Shown piece by piece: positions 1-13,000 of a DNA stretch of 64,000 bases. The stretch is from contig NW_025408670.1 in NCBI RefSeq assembly GCF_020360975.1, forward strand, positions 3,596,001 to 3,660,000, given 5' to 3'. Made by a program: the position numbers and the translations under genes. Each line of letters opens with the position of its first letter. Position 1 is the first letter of the stretch. Source of the stretch: Hirsutella rhossiliensis. Taxonomy: Eukaryota; Ascomycota; Sordariomycetes; Hypocreales; Ophiocordycipitaceae. A model generated the notes under the pieces. It was not told where the DNA came from. It worked only from the letters and a program-made list of their open reading frames with translations, and searched no databases.

Positions 1-642
1 TAACTTATTTAATCTCGCTTAGCTTATTTTAAATATCTTCTTTTATAGATCTATAGTTACTTTAAGAATTAAGTCTATAATAAAAATAATATTAGTTACT
101 AAGGGTTTCTAATTTATATAGAAATTACCTTTTAGTTATAGGTCTTATTAAAAGCTCTTAATATCGTTAGGATTAAAGTATATAGTCGCTCTCTTTTCTC
201 TTACTTTCTTAAGAGTATACTAAGTTAGTATAATTAAATCGTCTTTTATACTTTTTATTATAAACGTTAGCTAGTAACTTATATCCTTATAAAAACTACT
301 TATTTATATAAATACTTTTTTTCTTAGCTTAGTTTAAAGCGGTAAGAATAGTCTTAAATAGTCCTAATTACTTTATATAAAACCTATAACCCTTACCTTT
401 ATTAAAGGTATATTTAAACTTATTAAATAACTATAACTTCTACTTATAAGTATATTATATTTCCTTTTTATAAGTATATCTCTCTTTTAAGTACTATTAA
501 CGGCTCTTATACTAACTATATCTAAGATTCGATTAAAGCGCTTATTTATAGATAGTAGTACTTTCCTAAATACTATAAGGCTACTTATAACCTTAATAGA
601 TTTACTAACTATATATATAGTTATAATTTCTATACTAACCTT

Positions 643-1209
643 ATCTTAAGGTATATAAGTAAAAGCGGAATTTTAGGAAATTAAGGAATTATATAAGACT
701 ACGTAATAAAGGGGAAGAAGGAGTATAAGGTAGGATTTTCAACGGAATTAATTAGTAGTATATTAGTATATAGAAGAGGTATTAAAGTTAATAATTCTCT
801 CTCTATTTACTAGCGGACATACTGTCTTATATAGATAAATATAGCTAAACGGAAGAATATTTCGGGACTAGATTTAAGCTGCCGTATAGCCCTAAGACTA
901 AGGAATTCCGTGATACCTCGAGTAAATCTAGAAGTATCTTGGTTCTACTAATATTTATGTTTAAAGGAGGTTAGTCGTGCCGGTGTTCTTAAGAGGTCTT
1001 AGCTAGTATTCTAAGCTAGCTCTATTCCTTCGATTCCCGATTATACGATAACCGGCAGCCCGTTTAGTATATAATAATATATAAAATAACGAGCGATTCT
1101 TACTCTATAGGATAGGACTTTATCTATAATTAATATACTACTTATTAGCTTATATAATTAGGAGAGTATATTATAGCTACTTTATTTATAGTAGGAACAC
1201 CGTTCCTTA
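643..1209. repeat. Dispersed ~570-bp repeat, copy 1
   Basis: This segment aligns along its whole length, with RIP-type differences, to 11065–11633 in the same orientation. Both copies start at a sequence like ATCTTAAGGTATATAAG and end at ACCGTTCCTTA, so the ends carry a short inverted TTAAGG/CCTTAA. It could be the LTR of the Gypsy relic to its right or an independent non-autonomous element. This copy is less altered than copy 2 in places, for example CTGCCGTATAGCCC near 880. Confidence 0.75.
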
Positions 1210-4200
1210 TACCTTAAGACTAATAAATTTTATAATAAGTATATTAATAATAAGACCGCCTTTTATCTTCTTTATAATATCCTTAATCCCTTTAATCCTA
1301 CTAAGGATTTAAAAGAAAGAGAGGAAATTAACCTTATACTTATTTCTCTTAAAAAGAGATTATATAGGTTTAACGAGCTCTCTTTTAAGTAATAATTAGA
1401 TAGTTTTTAAGTTTACTTTATAGTAGTCTATAATAAGTTTACTAAGAGTAGGTAGCTTTATTTAGTCGCTATCTTTAATAGTAAAGGTTTTTCTCTTAAG
1501 GTTATATATATTTAATTTAGTAAGTTAAAAATATATAAAGATTTATTTTATAAGCGCGTTTATTTTCGCTATAATAGGTCTCTCCCTTTATAATAAAGAA
1601 TAAACGTCCCTATCTATAAAGTAAAAAGTCTTATTTTTAAAAAAGGTAAGTAATAAGAATATTTATTTTCTTACTTTATTATTTAATTATATTTTTATTT
1701 ATTTTCTTTAAAGTAATAAAGGGTAAGTTATTATTAAGGAAGGGTAGGAAATATTATCTTTATTTACTTAGGGAGCTTTAAGTAGAAAATTTAAAAAAGA
1801 TAAGGTAATAAGTAAAGCGCTTATAAATATCTTAGCTATTATAGTTATCCTTTAATTAAATAGTTAAATAGTACCTTAGTTATTAGTTAGGTCTTAGTAT
1901 ACTTTTTATAATAGTTATAGATTTTAATTTTTATTACCTTTTTATCTTTAGCTCCTTTTTACCTCCTTCTTTTCTTATTAAATTAGCGTCTTTAAGGCTC
2001 TTATATAAAGATCCTTTTTTACTTTACTAAGTTATAGTAGCTAAACCTCGATTATATACCTTAGGCCTTTCTTAGGTATCTATAATTACTCTTTTTCTTC
2101 TTCTTAGCTTTAATCCTTCTAAGGTTTATTAAGGAGTTATTATAACTATAATACTATTTAATCTAAGGCTTTTTTACTTAGTAAGAGTAGTAAAATATTT
2201 ACTTTATTTATTATTTCTTCCTTCCTCCTCTTATTAAGAGTAATCTTATCTTAAAGTAACTAATTATTCTTAATAAAGTACTATTAACCTTCTTTATCTT
2301 TTTTAAACTTCTTTAAATACTCTCTTAAGATTATCTTATTATATATAATTCTATTTAAAGTCTTAATCTTTTATACCTTAGACTACTCTAAGCATAATAC
2401 TACTTAAAAGAGACCGTTTTACTTTATCTAATACTTAGCTTACCTCCTTAGATTATTTAATTATCTTATATTAAATTATAAGATAAGGTCTTTAAGTTAT
2501 AAGCTTTCTTTCTTTATTATATACTTATTAGCTTTATCTATCCTTTTTACTAATCGATTTTAATATCTTATTAATCTTTTTTTAGCTTCTTTTATATCTT
2601 TTTCTTTCCTTTTTAAAACTTATACTTATACTTTAAAAAACTCTTTTCTTATCTTTACTTTATCTTAGTTAATTAGGTATAAAGTTAAGAATTTTACCTT
2701 AAGAGGTAGTATTAGTTCCTATTTATATAGTAAGTAAAAAGCTAATATTTTATAAGACTTTCTAACTACTATTTAGTTTATAAGGATTACTTAGTTAAGG
2801 TATTTAATTTACTTACCTTTTTTCTTTACTATTTTTATAAGTACTATTATTAACTTTTAGTACCTTTATTTTACTACTACGTTTACTTTTAAATTATATA
2901 TTAAAGTTTAAATAACTTTTATACTTATATCCTCTAAGATATACTTAAAGTCTTTCTTTATTTTAGGCCTTTTATTAATTATAGCGTATAGTATTATACT
3001 ATACCTATAAATAATAAAGAGTAGAAATTTAGTTATAGCTCTTATAGTAATTTCTTTAACTAAGGTTACTTTTACTTATTTTATAAGGTTATCTTATACT
3101 TTTATAAGGTATAAATACCTATAATTAAATAGTATATACTAGCTATTAAAGTAAATTTTACTTATAAGGTAGCTAGGCGCGGTTATAGTTATAACTTCCT
3201 AAGGTCTCTTAGTTATAAAGTATTAGTATTCTTTATAAGAAGAGATTATACTATAAATATTACTTTAAAGGCTAGCTTATTAATACCTATTCTTTATAAA
3301 CGTATATATAACTTATTATCCTTTATATCCTATTTACGCGTAGTACTTTATAATAATCCTTTTCTCTTCTTTTAGGTTATCTATAACTAGTATAGGTCCC
3401 CTTTCTTCCTTCCTAAGAAGTCGCTAAAGCTTTTAATCTTTAATATAGAAATTTAAACTCTTTAAGCGTAGCTTCCTATAGTCTTATTTTAAAAGGCCCT
3501 TTAGCTATTTTAATATTTAAAGGAAGTCTATAATTATCCTTAATTCCTTTAAGTAGTCCCCTTATAGCTTAGTCCTTTATACTTCGTTTAAGTAAAGGTT
3601 TATAAACTCTTTAATATCGCCTTTTACTTCCTTATTTAATATATTAAAAGGTCTTTTAGGCTTTCTTAAGAGTTTATTAGCTATACTATTCTTTTTACCT
3701 TCGATATATTATATAGTAAAGTTAAAGAGGAAAATATAGCTTATTTAGCGAATTACTATAGCTCTAAGGATATCTTTAAGGGTACCTTTTAGTTAATTAA
3801 CTAAGACCTATATATTAGTTTCTAGGATAAAATATATACTATATAGGTATATTCTTAATCTTCTAAGAGTACTTAATATAGCCCTATACTCCCTTTTTAT
3901 TATATTATATTTAGTTTCTACTAGTAACTATATTTTACTTTTAAACCTTATAAAGCAGCTCTTTTTATTAACTATTTATATTAAGACTACTCCCTAGCTA
4001 AGTAAACTAGTATTATAAAAAAAGATATCTCTTCTTCTTAAGCTAATATTAAAGGATACTAAAAAGACTAGATTAATAATAGCTTCCTTAAGGGTAGCTA
4101 TTACGTTTACTTATTTATCTCTCTACTCTTAATAGACTTCTTTCTTTAGTAGGTTTATAAGGGGTTTTACTAAAATAGTAAACTATTTAATTTAAATTTA

Positions 4201-7200
4201 ATAGTATCCTATAATACTAAGGAAAGCTTTAATATATATTATATTAAAGTATCTTATTTATTCCTTAATTTTAATAACTTTAGCTTTTATAGGGCACCTT
4301 TTATTAATTTTTTTAGATATAACTAATAACTTTAGTTACTTATTAATAGAATTTTAATTTAGCCCTTATAATTATATAACTAAAGAGTTTAGCGTTAACT
4401 AGGACTTTATTAAGGTTAATAAGGTATTTAAAGATAAATCTCCTTACTCTTAGTACTACCTCTTTATTACTATATATTATATTAGGCCCTTTAATACTTA
4501 TATTATTAAGGAAATTCCTATAAATATTTAGTATAAGGTCTTATAAGATTCTTTATATTATCCTTATAAATTAGCCGACTAAGTTTATAGCCCTTTAAAG
4601 GAGTATATATATATATAAGAGGCTAATAAGTATCGCGAATATTATTAAGTTATAGCTTTTAATATTAAGAGGGATTTAATTATAGCCTAAAAAAAGGTCT
4701 AAGAGGGAAAGGATCTTATATATTAAGAAGTAGTCGCTAAACTCGTTTATATTTAATAGTAGGTTTATATCTCTTATTATAATAGTATTTATATATATAG
4801 CGGAATTAATTAAGCGTAGTCCTCTATCCTTTTTTACTACTAAGAAAAAGGGGTTTTTATAAGGCCTATACCTTTCTTTAAGGACTCTTATTTTTAGTTT
4901 AATTTTAAGGATATTAATAACTTTCTACTTTATTACTTTTAAGATCGGAATTAAGGCTACTTACTATACTTTATATTTTATTATCTTAATAACTTATAAA
5001 GGGGCTATAGCTAAGTTAACTTTGCCTCTTTTTATAAAGGCCTAAGATAACGCTACTTCCCTATTAAATAAAATACTATTAAAGATCTAGATTTCTACCT
5101 TTATAAGAAAGCCCTTAAGTTATTTATAAATTACTTTAAGTCTCTCTTATATTAGCCGCTTTCCTTTCTATATACTTAAGAATTTTTCTATTAAGTATTC
5201 TAGGTAAGGTCTAGGCTATATCTTATCTTTAATAGTATTCTATTTAGTCTTCGTTTAGTTAGGGTCCCCTTTTAGCGTCGAGCTATTTAATAGAGTATTA
5301 TTAATAAGGTTAATCTTATTTACTTTTCTTTTAAAAAGAGTATTAACTCTTAGATTATATAATCTAATAGGTTATTTCCTCCTTATCTTAACTTTAACCT
5401 TTTAAGTTTTTTTAAACTTCTTTCTAGCTTTAATAATATTTTTCTTAAATTCTCTTATAGCCTCTATAACTATAACTTTAATAATCTCTTTTACTATTTT
5501 AAATCTAATAGCTAGAATCGCTTTATCTCCTTTATTTATAATTAATTACTATTATACTAGTACTATTAAAGGCTTATTTACGCTAGTATAGGCTAGGTTA
5601 AGGACTTAGTTAGCGCCCCCTTTATAACTAAGGATCTTACCTCTTAGTAAGAGAATCTTAGCTATTAGGGTATCTTTAAAGGGTTTTCTCTATAATTATT
5701 AGGTAGCTCCTAGGTTATCTTCTTTATCTTTTATTATTAAAGCCTAAAAGAAATTTCTTAGGAGCTAGGTAGCTATTTCTTATATAGTCTCCTTAAGCTT
5801 TAGTCTTTTATATACGTTTCTATTAACTATTAAGGTTATAGTCTAAAAGGATTTTACTATATTAACCTTATTTAAAAGCTCTTATTTAATAGCTCCTACC
5901 GCTAATATAACTACTTAGATAGTACTAATTTAATATTTAACTTATATCTTACTATTCCTTAAGGAATAATTAAATAATATATACGCTGCTTTAATAAATA
6001 GTATACCTAGGATAAAGGGGACTAAGACTCTATTTAATATAGTATAAAGATAGATTAGTATCTAAGCTATACCTAGATAAAGATTAGTCTCTACCTCCTT
6101 AATTATATTATAAGAATATACCTTTATATTCCTATATTACTATTATAAAGAAATAATAAGTATAGGGCGGCTCTATAAAATAAGCTAGTAAAAAAAGGCT
6201 CTATAATATAGTTTAAGGGAATAACCCTTAAAAATAAAGACCTTTACTAGACTTCTATACCTTCCTTTAAGAAAAGCGGGTTAAGATAAGCTTATCTTAA
6301 TAAATAAAAAGATATATAAAATATATAAGTTAATTATAAGTTAAATAGATACCTTATTACCTATTTTAGCCTAGCGGTTCTAAAGATATCCGCGATATAA
6401 AAATAGGTAGGGCATAGAATATTCTAGTTAAATCTACTACTTATACTAAAACCTATAGTCTTATATTAACTATTACGTTATAATTAAACTACCTACTAAG
6501 TTAAGAAGATATATTATAGATAGAGCTTTTTAAGTACTATAGAATATACTAGAAAGCTAACTAATTAGTCTATTAATAGGCGAGTAATAGTCTATAAAAG
6601 ATAAAGGATTTCCCTAGGAGTAGTAGATAAAATAAGTAAGTTTATAAGTATCTTTTATAGCGCTATTCTTTTAATATATTATTTATCCCTTTATATACTT
6701 ATTATAAATTCTAAATAAAATCCTACCTTATACTCCTTAAACTAATCTTTCCGCTTATATTATTAATTACCTAATCCTATACTTATTACTTATACCTTCT
6801 TATATATATTTATAAGGGACCTAGTATATACTATCGTTAATATTTTTATTAATAGGATTTTAAGCCTATATATATTTATATATCTTTTAGTAATAAGGTT
6901 TCCTTTAAACCTAGTATTAATTAAGGCACTTAAAACTTTAGCTTTCTAGCTACTAAGCTATACTTAAATATAAAGTAGGTCTTATATATACTTAAGTAAG
7001 CGGAAGGGTATAAGGACTATATTTATATATATTATAAGAATTACTATAAGGTCTTTTAAAGTTATCTCTTAGTATCTTATTAAGAGTACTACTTCCTATA
7101 AAATAAACTTTTCTTTCCTTAGTCTTATTACTTTTAGAGTTCATTAATTAAATAGTCCTTAGGCTAGTTATATTATACTAATTATATTAGTTATAAACCT

Positions 7201-10050
7201 AACTTTTTTTAGTACTTATTAGACTTTAAGGTACTTATAATCCGATTCTTTATAAGTAAGGTAAGTAAGCTTAATTAGTTTAACTTAGTATTCTTTATCT
7301 TATTCTTTAACTTATACTAAAGCTACTATAAGTTCTCCTTATAAATATTTAAGGAAGAGTAAACTACTCTTTATATTATTTTAGCTACTTTTATAACTAT
7401 TATTATAGCTTTATAAAGTCTTATATTACTCTTTACTTTCTCTAAGGTCTAGAATTTAGTATTTTCTATACCTTAGGCTATATCTATATATCTTATACTA
7501 AGTCTCTTACTTAGTTAAGGAATAAAGTTAATTAAGTAATTTTAAGGGATTAAGATTCTTTTATATATAATTTCTTTAACGATTTTATTTATAAGTCTAT
7601 TAAACTTCTTATTAAGATCTACTTTATATCTATAATATATAAAGATAATCTTTAACTTAGTTTTTACTATTCTTATTATCTTAATTTCCTTTATATCCTC
7701 TTTAACTCTTTATCTTTTCCCTTTATAAGTATTAATCCTTATTATAGTTATATAGATTATTTAACTATATATATCGCTTTATTATATATTATCTATAATT
7801 ATAATAACTAATATCCTTCTTACTTTTTTTCTTATATCGCTTACTTTTAGATTCCTTAGCTTTTACTTATATAGGCTTTTATATTTCTAAAACTAGTCTA
7901 GGAAACCGGATTCTCTTTTACTAGTCGCTTAATTTAAGTAAGATAGTATAACTATAGCTTTAACTTATTTTATAAGTAGTAATATAAAGAAGTCTAGCTA
8001 TATATCTACTTAGTATATAATAAGCCTTTAAATATATATACCTATTTAAGAGAACCTATTAGTAAGTACTAAGGGAATTATACTTTTATTATCTTTTCTT
8101 TTAAGGTAAAGAGTCTTATTTACTACTTTATATATTATAAATCTAATCTTATAATCTTAAGAGTATACCTTATACTTATTAAGGTAGTATCTTTCTTTAC
8201 TATAATAAAAGTATCTCTTAGGTAGGTTAAAAGTATTAACCTAAAACTATATATATTAACTAAATAAGTAGTAAAATTTAATAGTATTTATACTACTTTC
8301 TTATTTATAATTTAAAGAGTAGCCTTTACTATTAATACGTTTTTATTCCCTATTAAGCTAGTTAAATATCTACTCTTACTAGTAAGTAAGGTTAATCTTT
8401 ATATCTTTAAAGGCTTTTATTAAGTCTAAGATCTCTTTTATAGGCTATCTAAGTTTCTTATTTATTTTCTTTAACTCTTTAAGAAGTTTTTCTTTACCTT
8501 TATTAGATTTAGCTTCCTTTATTATTTCGTTAATTTCCTTAAAGAGCTAGTCTTTCTTTAAGTTCTTAAGCTTTTAATTATAGACTTTAAATACTATATA
8601 TTATTACTTAATATCCTAGCGAGGTACTAAATAGTTATTAATTATATAGATAAGGCTTTTATATAAGAGTTTAAAGATAACTTTAAATATTTTCTTATTT
8701 CTCTTAATAATATTAATAATAAGTTCCTTTAGTATTATATAGTAAATAAAGTATAACTAAACTATAGATTCTTTCTAGCTATTAAGTTATACCTAATACT
8801 ATAAGTATAACTTATACTATAAGTATAACTTATACTATAAGTATAACTTATACTATAAGTATAACTTATACTATAAGTATAAGTAAAAACTAAGCTATTT
8901 TATAACTTTTATAATAGTCTTAGGCTTTTTAGTATTATAATAGTTTAAGCGGTTATTAGTAGTTTCTAGTTATTTAATATTATATATATAATAGTATTAA
9001 AAGAGTTTCTTTTTTACTTTTTCTTAAGTAAGTCTATTTATAAGAATTTTAATAGTAAGGGCTTATATAAAGGAGATATAGACTTTAAGCTAGTTTATTT
9101 TATCCTTATTATAAATATAGTTAATATATTTCTTTTATTTAAACTTCTTAAGGAATTTAGTTATATTTTTACCGTTAAATTTACTAATAAGTAAGAGTTA
9201 TAGTTAATAAAGTCTTCTTATAAAGTTATCTTAGCTTTTAGTAAGTATATCTCTAAGTCTATTAATAATCTTATTAATATCTACCTTAATTCTTTTTATA
9301 TTACTAGTAGTATAATTAAGTAATCCCTTTTAACGGCTAGCGTTTTTAGATATAGTATACTTAAAGATTATAAGGTTATAAAATTTAAAGTTAGAGCTTT
9401 TAAAGGTAAAGGATATCTTATTATAACTATCTTATTACTTACTTTCTTATCTATTAAAGGGAAGTAAGTATTCTCTATAAGCTACTATATAAAGGAAAGC
9501 TAAGTTTAAGGTTATTAAGGTATCCCTTATTAGTACCTATATTAATATTATTAATACGTATATAAGTAAGAGGTCTTAATAGGGTTTTAAAATAGTTTAG
9601 ATTATACTATTATTATTATTTATATCTTTTAAAGTATTATATAAAGATTATAGTTTCTTAACTAAGTCGCTAGTATTAAAGGTTATAAGGCTAATAATAA
9701 GAGCTTAGGGTTTTTTAGTATTAGCTTATTACTTTTCCTTTACTACTAGTAAAGATATTATCTAATTATTTATTTCCTAGTAAGCTTATTACTTTATTAG
9801 GTCCTTAACTCTAGCTATTAAGGTAGTTACTACTTTAATTATTAAATCCCTAGAATTTATTTTTTAAATAGTACTATTATCCTCTAAGTATTCTTAGCTT
9901 TATAAAGCTACTTATCGCTATATAAATAAAATAGAATAATAAGTTTATGCCTTAAAGACTAGTTTTAATAAGGATAAAGGTATATGCTTAAAGTATATAT
10001 AGTATATAGCTAAGGATTAGTAAAGTAATTAACTATATAATTATCTAATT
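1210..10050 (-). mobile_element. RIP-destroyed Ty3/Gypsy retrotransposon relic
   Basis: Read on the minus strand through RIP stops, about 4950 down to 4300 gives a Ty3/Gypsy reverse transcriptase: a KKD-like strand, then RDINLLLNINEF (matching the family pattern N/DRYPLPxIxE), then a degraded form of the TRYGxYxYxVxPFGLTNAPATFQ block, and further on a NLNKVLVNAKLFSYI-like stretch found in fungal Gypsy pol. Gag and integrase limits are not resolvable by eye and the outer limits are approximate. No intact ORF remains, so the element is dead. Confidence 0.6.
8796..8883. repeat. Tandem array of an 18-bp self-complementary unit
   Basis: Nearly five perfect tandem copies of the unit ACTTATACTATAAGTATA. 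The unit is close to palindromic (TTATACTATAAGTATAA), so either strand could fold. It lies inside the Gypsy relic and looks like a local expansion by replication slippage. Confidence 0.85.
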
Positions 10051-13000
10051 ATCGGTCTTATATATAGCTTTAAGGGTCTTAGGTTATTAATATAAGTCTT
10101 AGAGATTTCTTTACTTTATACCCTTTTATCTTTATTAAAGTTATATAATAAGTAGCTTTTACTTTAAAAGGGAAAAATAAAAATTTAAATTAATTATAAT
10201 TAAGAAAGATACTTTATTAGATAATTAAGGTCTTTATAAAGCCTTTAAGTATACTTAAAAGGAAGTTAAATAAGGAGTACTAAGGGTCTTATCCCTTTAA
10301 TAAGCTAATATTTATAAGGGTATAATCTTACTTATTAAAGTATCTATAAAGGGGTTAAGAGGGCTAAGCTTTAAGGGCTAAGGCTTTATAGCTAGGTCTT
10401 TTAAGACCCTTAGTATCGTAAATAGCTTTATATTAGTTACTTTAATTAAGGGCCTTAGGGTCTTATAGTACGCCTTAATAGGCTTATTTTCTAGGCCTAT
10501 TTTATAAAAGAAGTAAGTATTAGGTTTTATAAGGGACCCCTTAAGGTACCCCTTAAAGCTATTAGTATAAAAGGCTAAGGGCTATAACCTAAAGTCTTTT
10601 AGGCTAGCTAAGTTAGCTAAAAGGCCTTAGTATTACTTCTTAGCTAAAGGCTTAGGGGCCTTTATTATTATAATAAAAGCCTTAGGCTTTAAGGCCTATA
10701 AAGGCTCCTAGCTAGCTTTCCTTCTTTCTAAGTTATAATTAAGTCTTATAAAAGCTACTAAGAGTTTAAGGAGGCGGAAGAGTTATATATATAGCTTAAT
10801 ATAGCTTAAGGCCCTTAGGTTAAAGCCTAAGTTAGTAAGGTTATCCTATATAGCTAGGTTATAAGCTTACCTTATAAGGTAACTAAGTAAGAAGTATAAG
10901 GTCTAAAGGGCGTAAGAAAGGTATACCTTTTAAAATTATACCTTTAGTAGTAGTAGGGCTACTTTAGCTTTTAAAGCCTTAATAAGGGATCCTTTAAAGG
11001 CCCTTAAGACCTTTAAAAGAGCTTAGTTTTAGAGCCTTTAAAAAAGCTTTATAAGGCTCTTAGGATCTTAAGGTATATAAGTAATAGCGGAATTTTAGGA
11101 TATTAAGGAATTATATAAGACTATATAGTAAAAGGAACGAAAGAGTATAAGATAGGATTTTTAACGGAATTTATTAGTAGTATATTATTATATAAAAGAG
11201 GTATTAAAGATAATAATTTTATCTTTATTTATTAGTAGATATACTACCTTATATAGATAATTATAGTTAAATAAAAGAACTTTCTAAAACTAGAATTAAG
11301 CTACTATATAGCCCTAAGACTAAGGAATTTAATAATACCTTAAGTATAGCTAGAAGTATCTTAGTTTTACTAATATTTATATTTAAAGGAGGTTAGTTAT
11401 ACTAGTATTCTTAAGAGGTTTTAACTAGTATTCTAAGCGAGCTCTATTCCTATAATTCCCGATTATACGATAACTAGCCACCTATTTAATATATAATAAT
11501 ATATAAAATAACGAGCGATTCTTACTTTATAAGATAGGATTTTATTTATAATTAATATACTACTTATTAGCTTATATAATTAAGAGAGTATATTATAGCT
11601 ACTTTATTTATAATAGGAAAACACCGTTCCTTAATTAAGGGTCTTAGGCCCCCTATATTAAAGCTAGGCCTTATAGTTTACTATAAAGGCTATATAGGCC
11701 TAGTAGAGCTATCTAGAAGCTTTAAATAATAAGCCTTTTTATATAGAAGTTAAGTAAGATAGTCTTTTAAAGGCAGCTTATATAGAAGCTACCTTCTTCT
11801 TAATATATTATTTAAATAAGAGCCTAGAATTAAAGAAGACCCTTAGCTACTATATTAAGGGCTTTACCTCGAAAAATAAGCCTCCTATTATTATACCCTT
11901 TAAAATAATCTACTATTACTTACTAAAGTAAATAAGTTTTATCTTTAAAAGGTTAAAGTAAACCCCTTAGTTTTTAGCTTATTTAAATAAGTTAGTAGCT
12001 ATTACTTCTAGCTACTAAACGTTCTTCTTAGCTAAGGTCGACGTTATAAAGATACTAAAGTTATCTATATAAGATAGCTAGTATCCCTTAGCTACTAGTA
12101 TCCCCTTTATATATAAGAGGAATAAAATAAGGCTAATAAGGGACCCTTAAAGTACCCTTATTACTAGCTCTATAAGGGGCTAGACTTACCCTTTAAAGGC
12201 TAGCTAGATCTTCCTTTTAGTAAGGAAGTAGTCTACCTAGCTTATAAGGGCCTTAGGGAGGTTTACGTCCCTTAGGACCCTTATAAGCTATTCCTTTAAT
12301 ATAAAATTAAAGGCGCCCTTTATATTTAATAAGAAGGTACTAGTAATAGCCTTTTTATTAAACTCCTGCTTCTTTTAAATATAGTATAAAAGGAGGACGG
12401 CTATATTTATAGCTAACTATTATTTTCGTCCCCTTAGCTATATAGGGTTTAAAAGCCTAGCTATATTAGCTAAATAGCGTAGCTAGATAGTATATAGCTT
12501 TTTAAGGACCTTTCCTAAGTAGTTAAGTAGACTTATAACCTTATAGGCCTTAAGGATAGTATAGTCTAGCTTATTTTACTTAGGAAGTATAATTCTTATA
12601 GCTTCCTTTTATACTTTAAGGTAGTATCCTTAGTTAAATAAAGCTTTATAGGCCCTATTAAAGACTATAAGGATAGCCTTATATATATATTAAATAAGGA
12701 GGAAACTAAGGGAGTTTAAGCTAAGGGCTTTCTTATTAAAAGAGCTAAAAATAGCCCTCTTAATCTTAGGGTCCTTTAGCTCTAGCTAGTCTTACTTAAT
12801 TATACCCTTACTACCTATATAGCCTAGAGGCTCTTCTTTTTCTAGGCTTTAAAGGGGGCTAAAGGGGGGGCTAGGGCTAGGGTCTAAGGTTAGAAAAAGG
12901 GTTATTAAAAAGGCCTTATATTTTTCTATAAAGGTATTAGCTTTTACCTTTATCCCTTCTTTTATATATAAGATACTAAGAAGGGTAAGGTTAGCTCTAG

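Noticed and set aside
8796..8883. CRISPR-like regular repeats
   Set aside because: Directly adjoining tandem units without spacers, in a eukaryotic genome.
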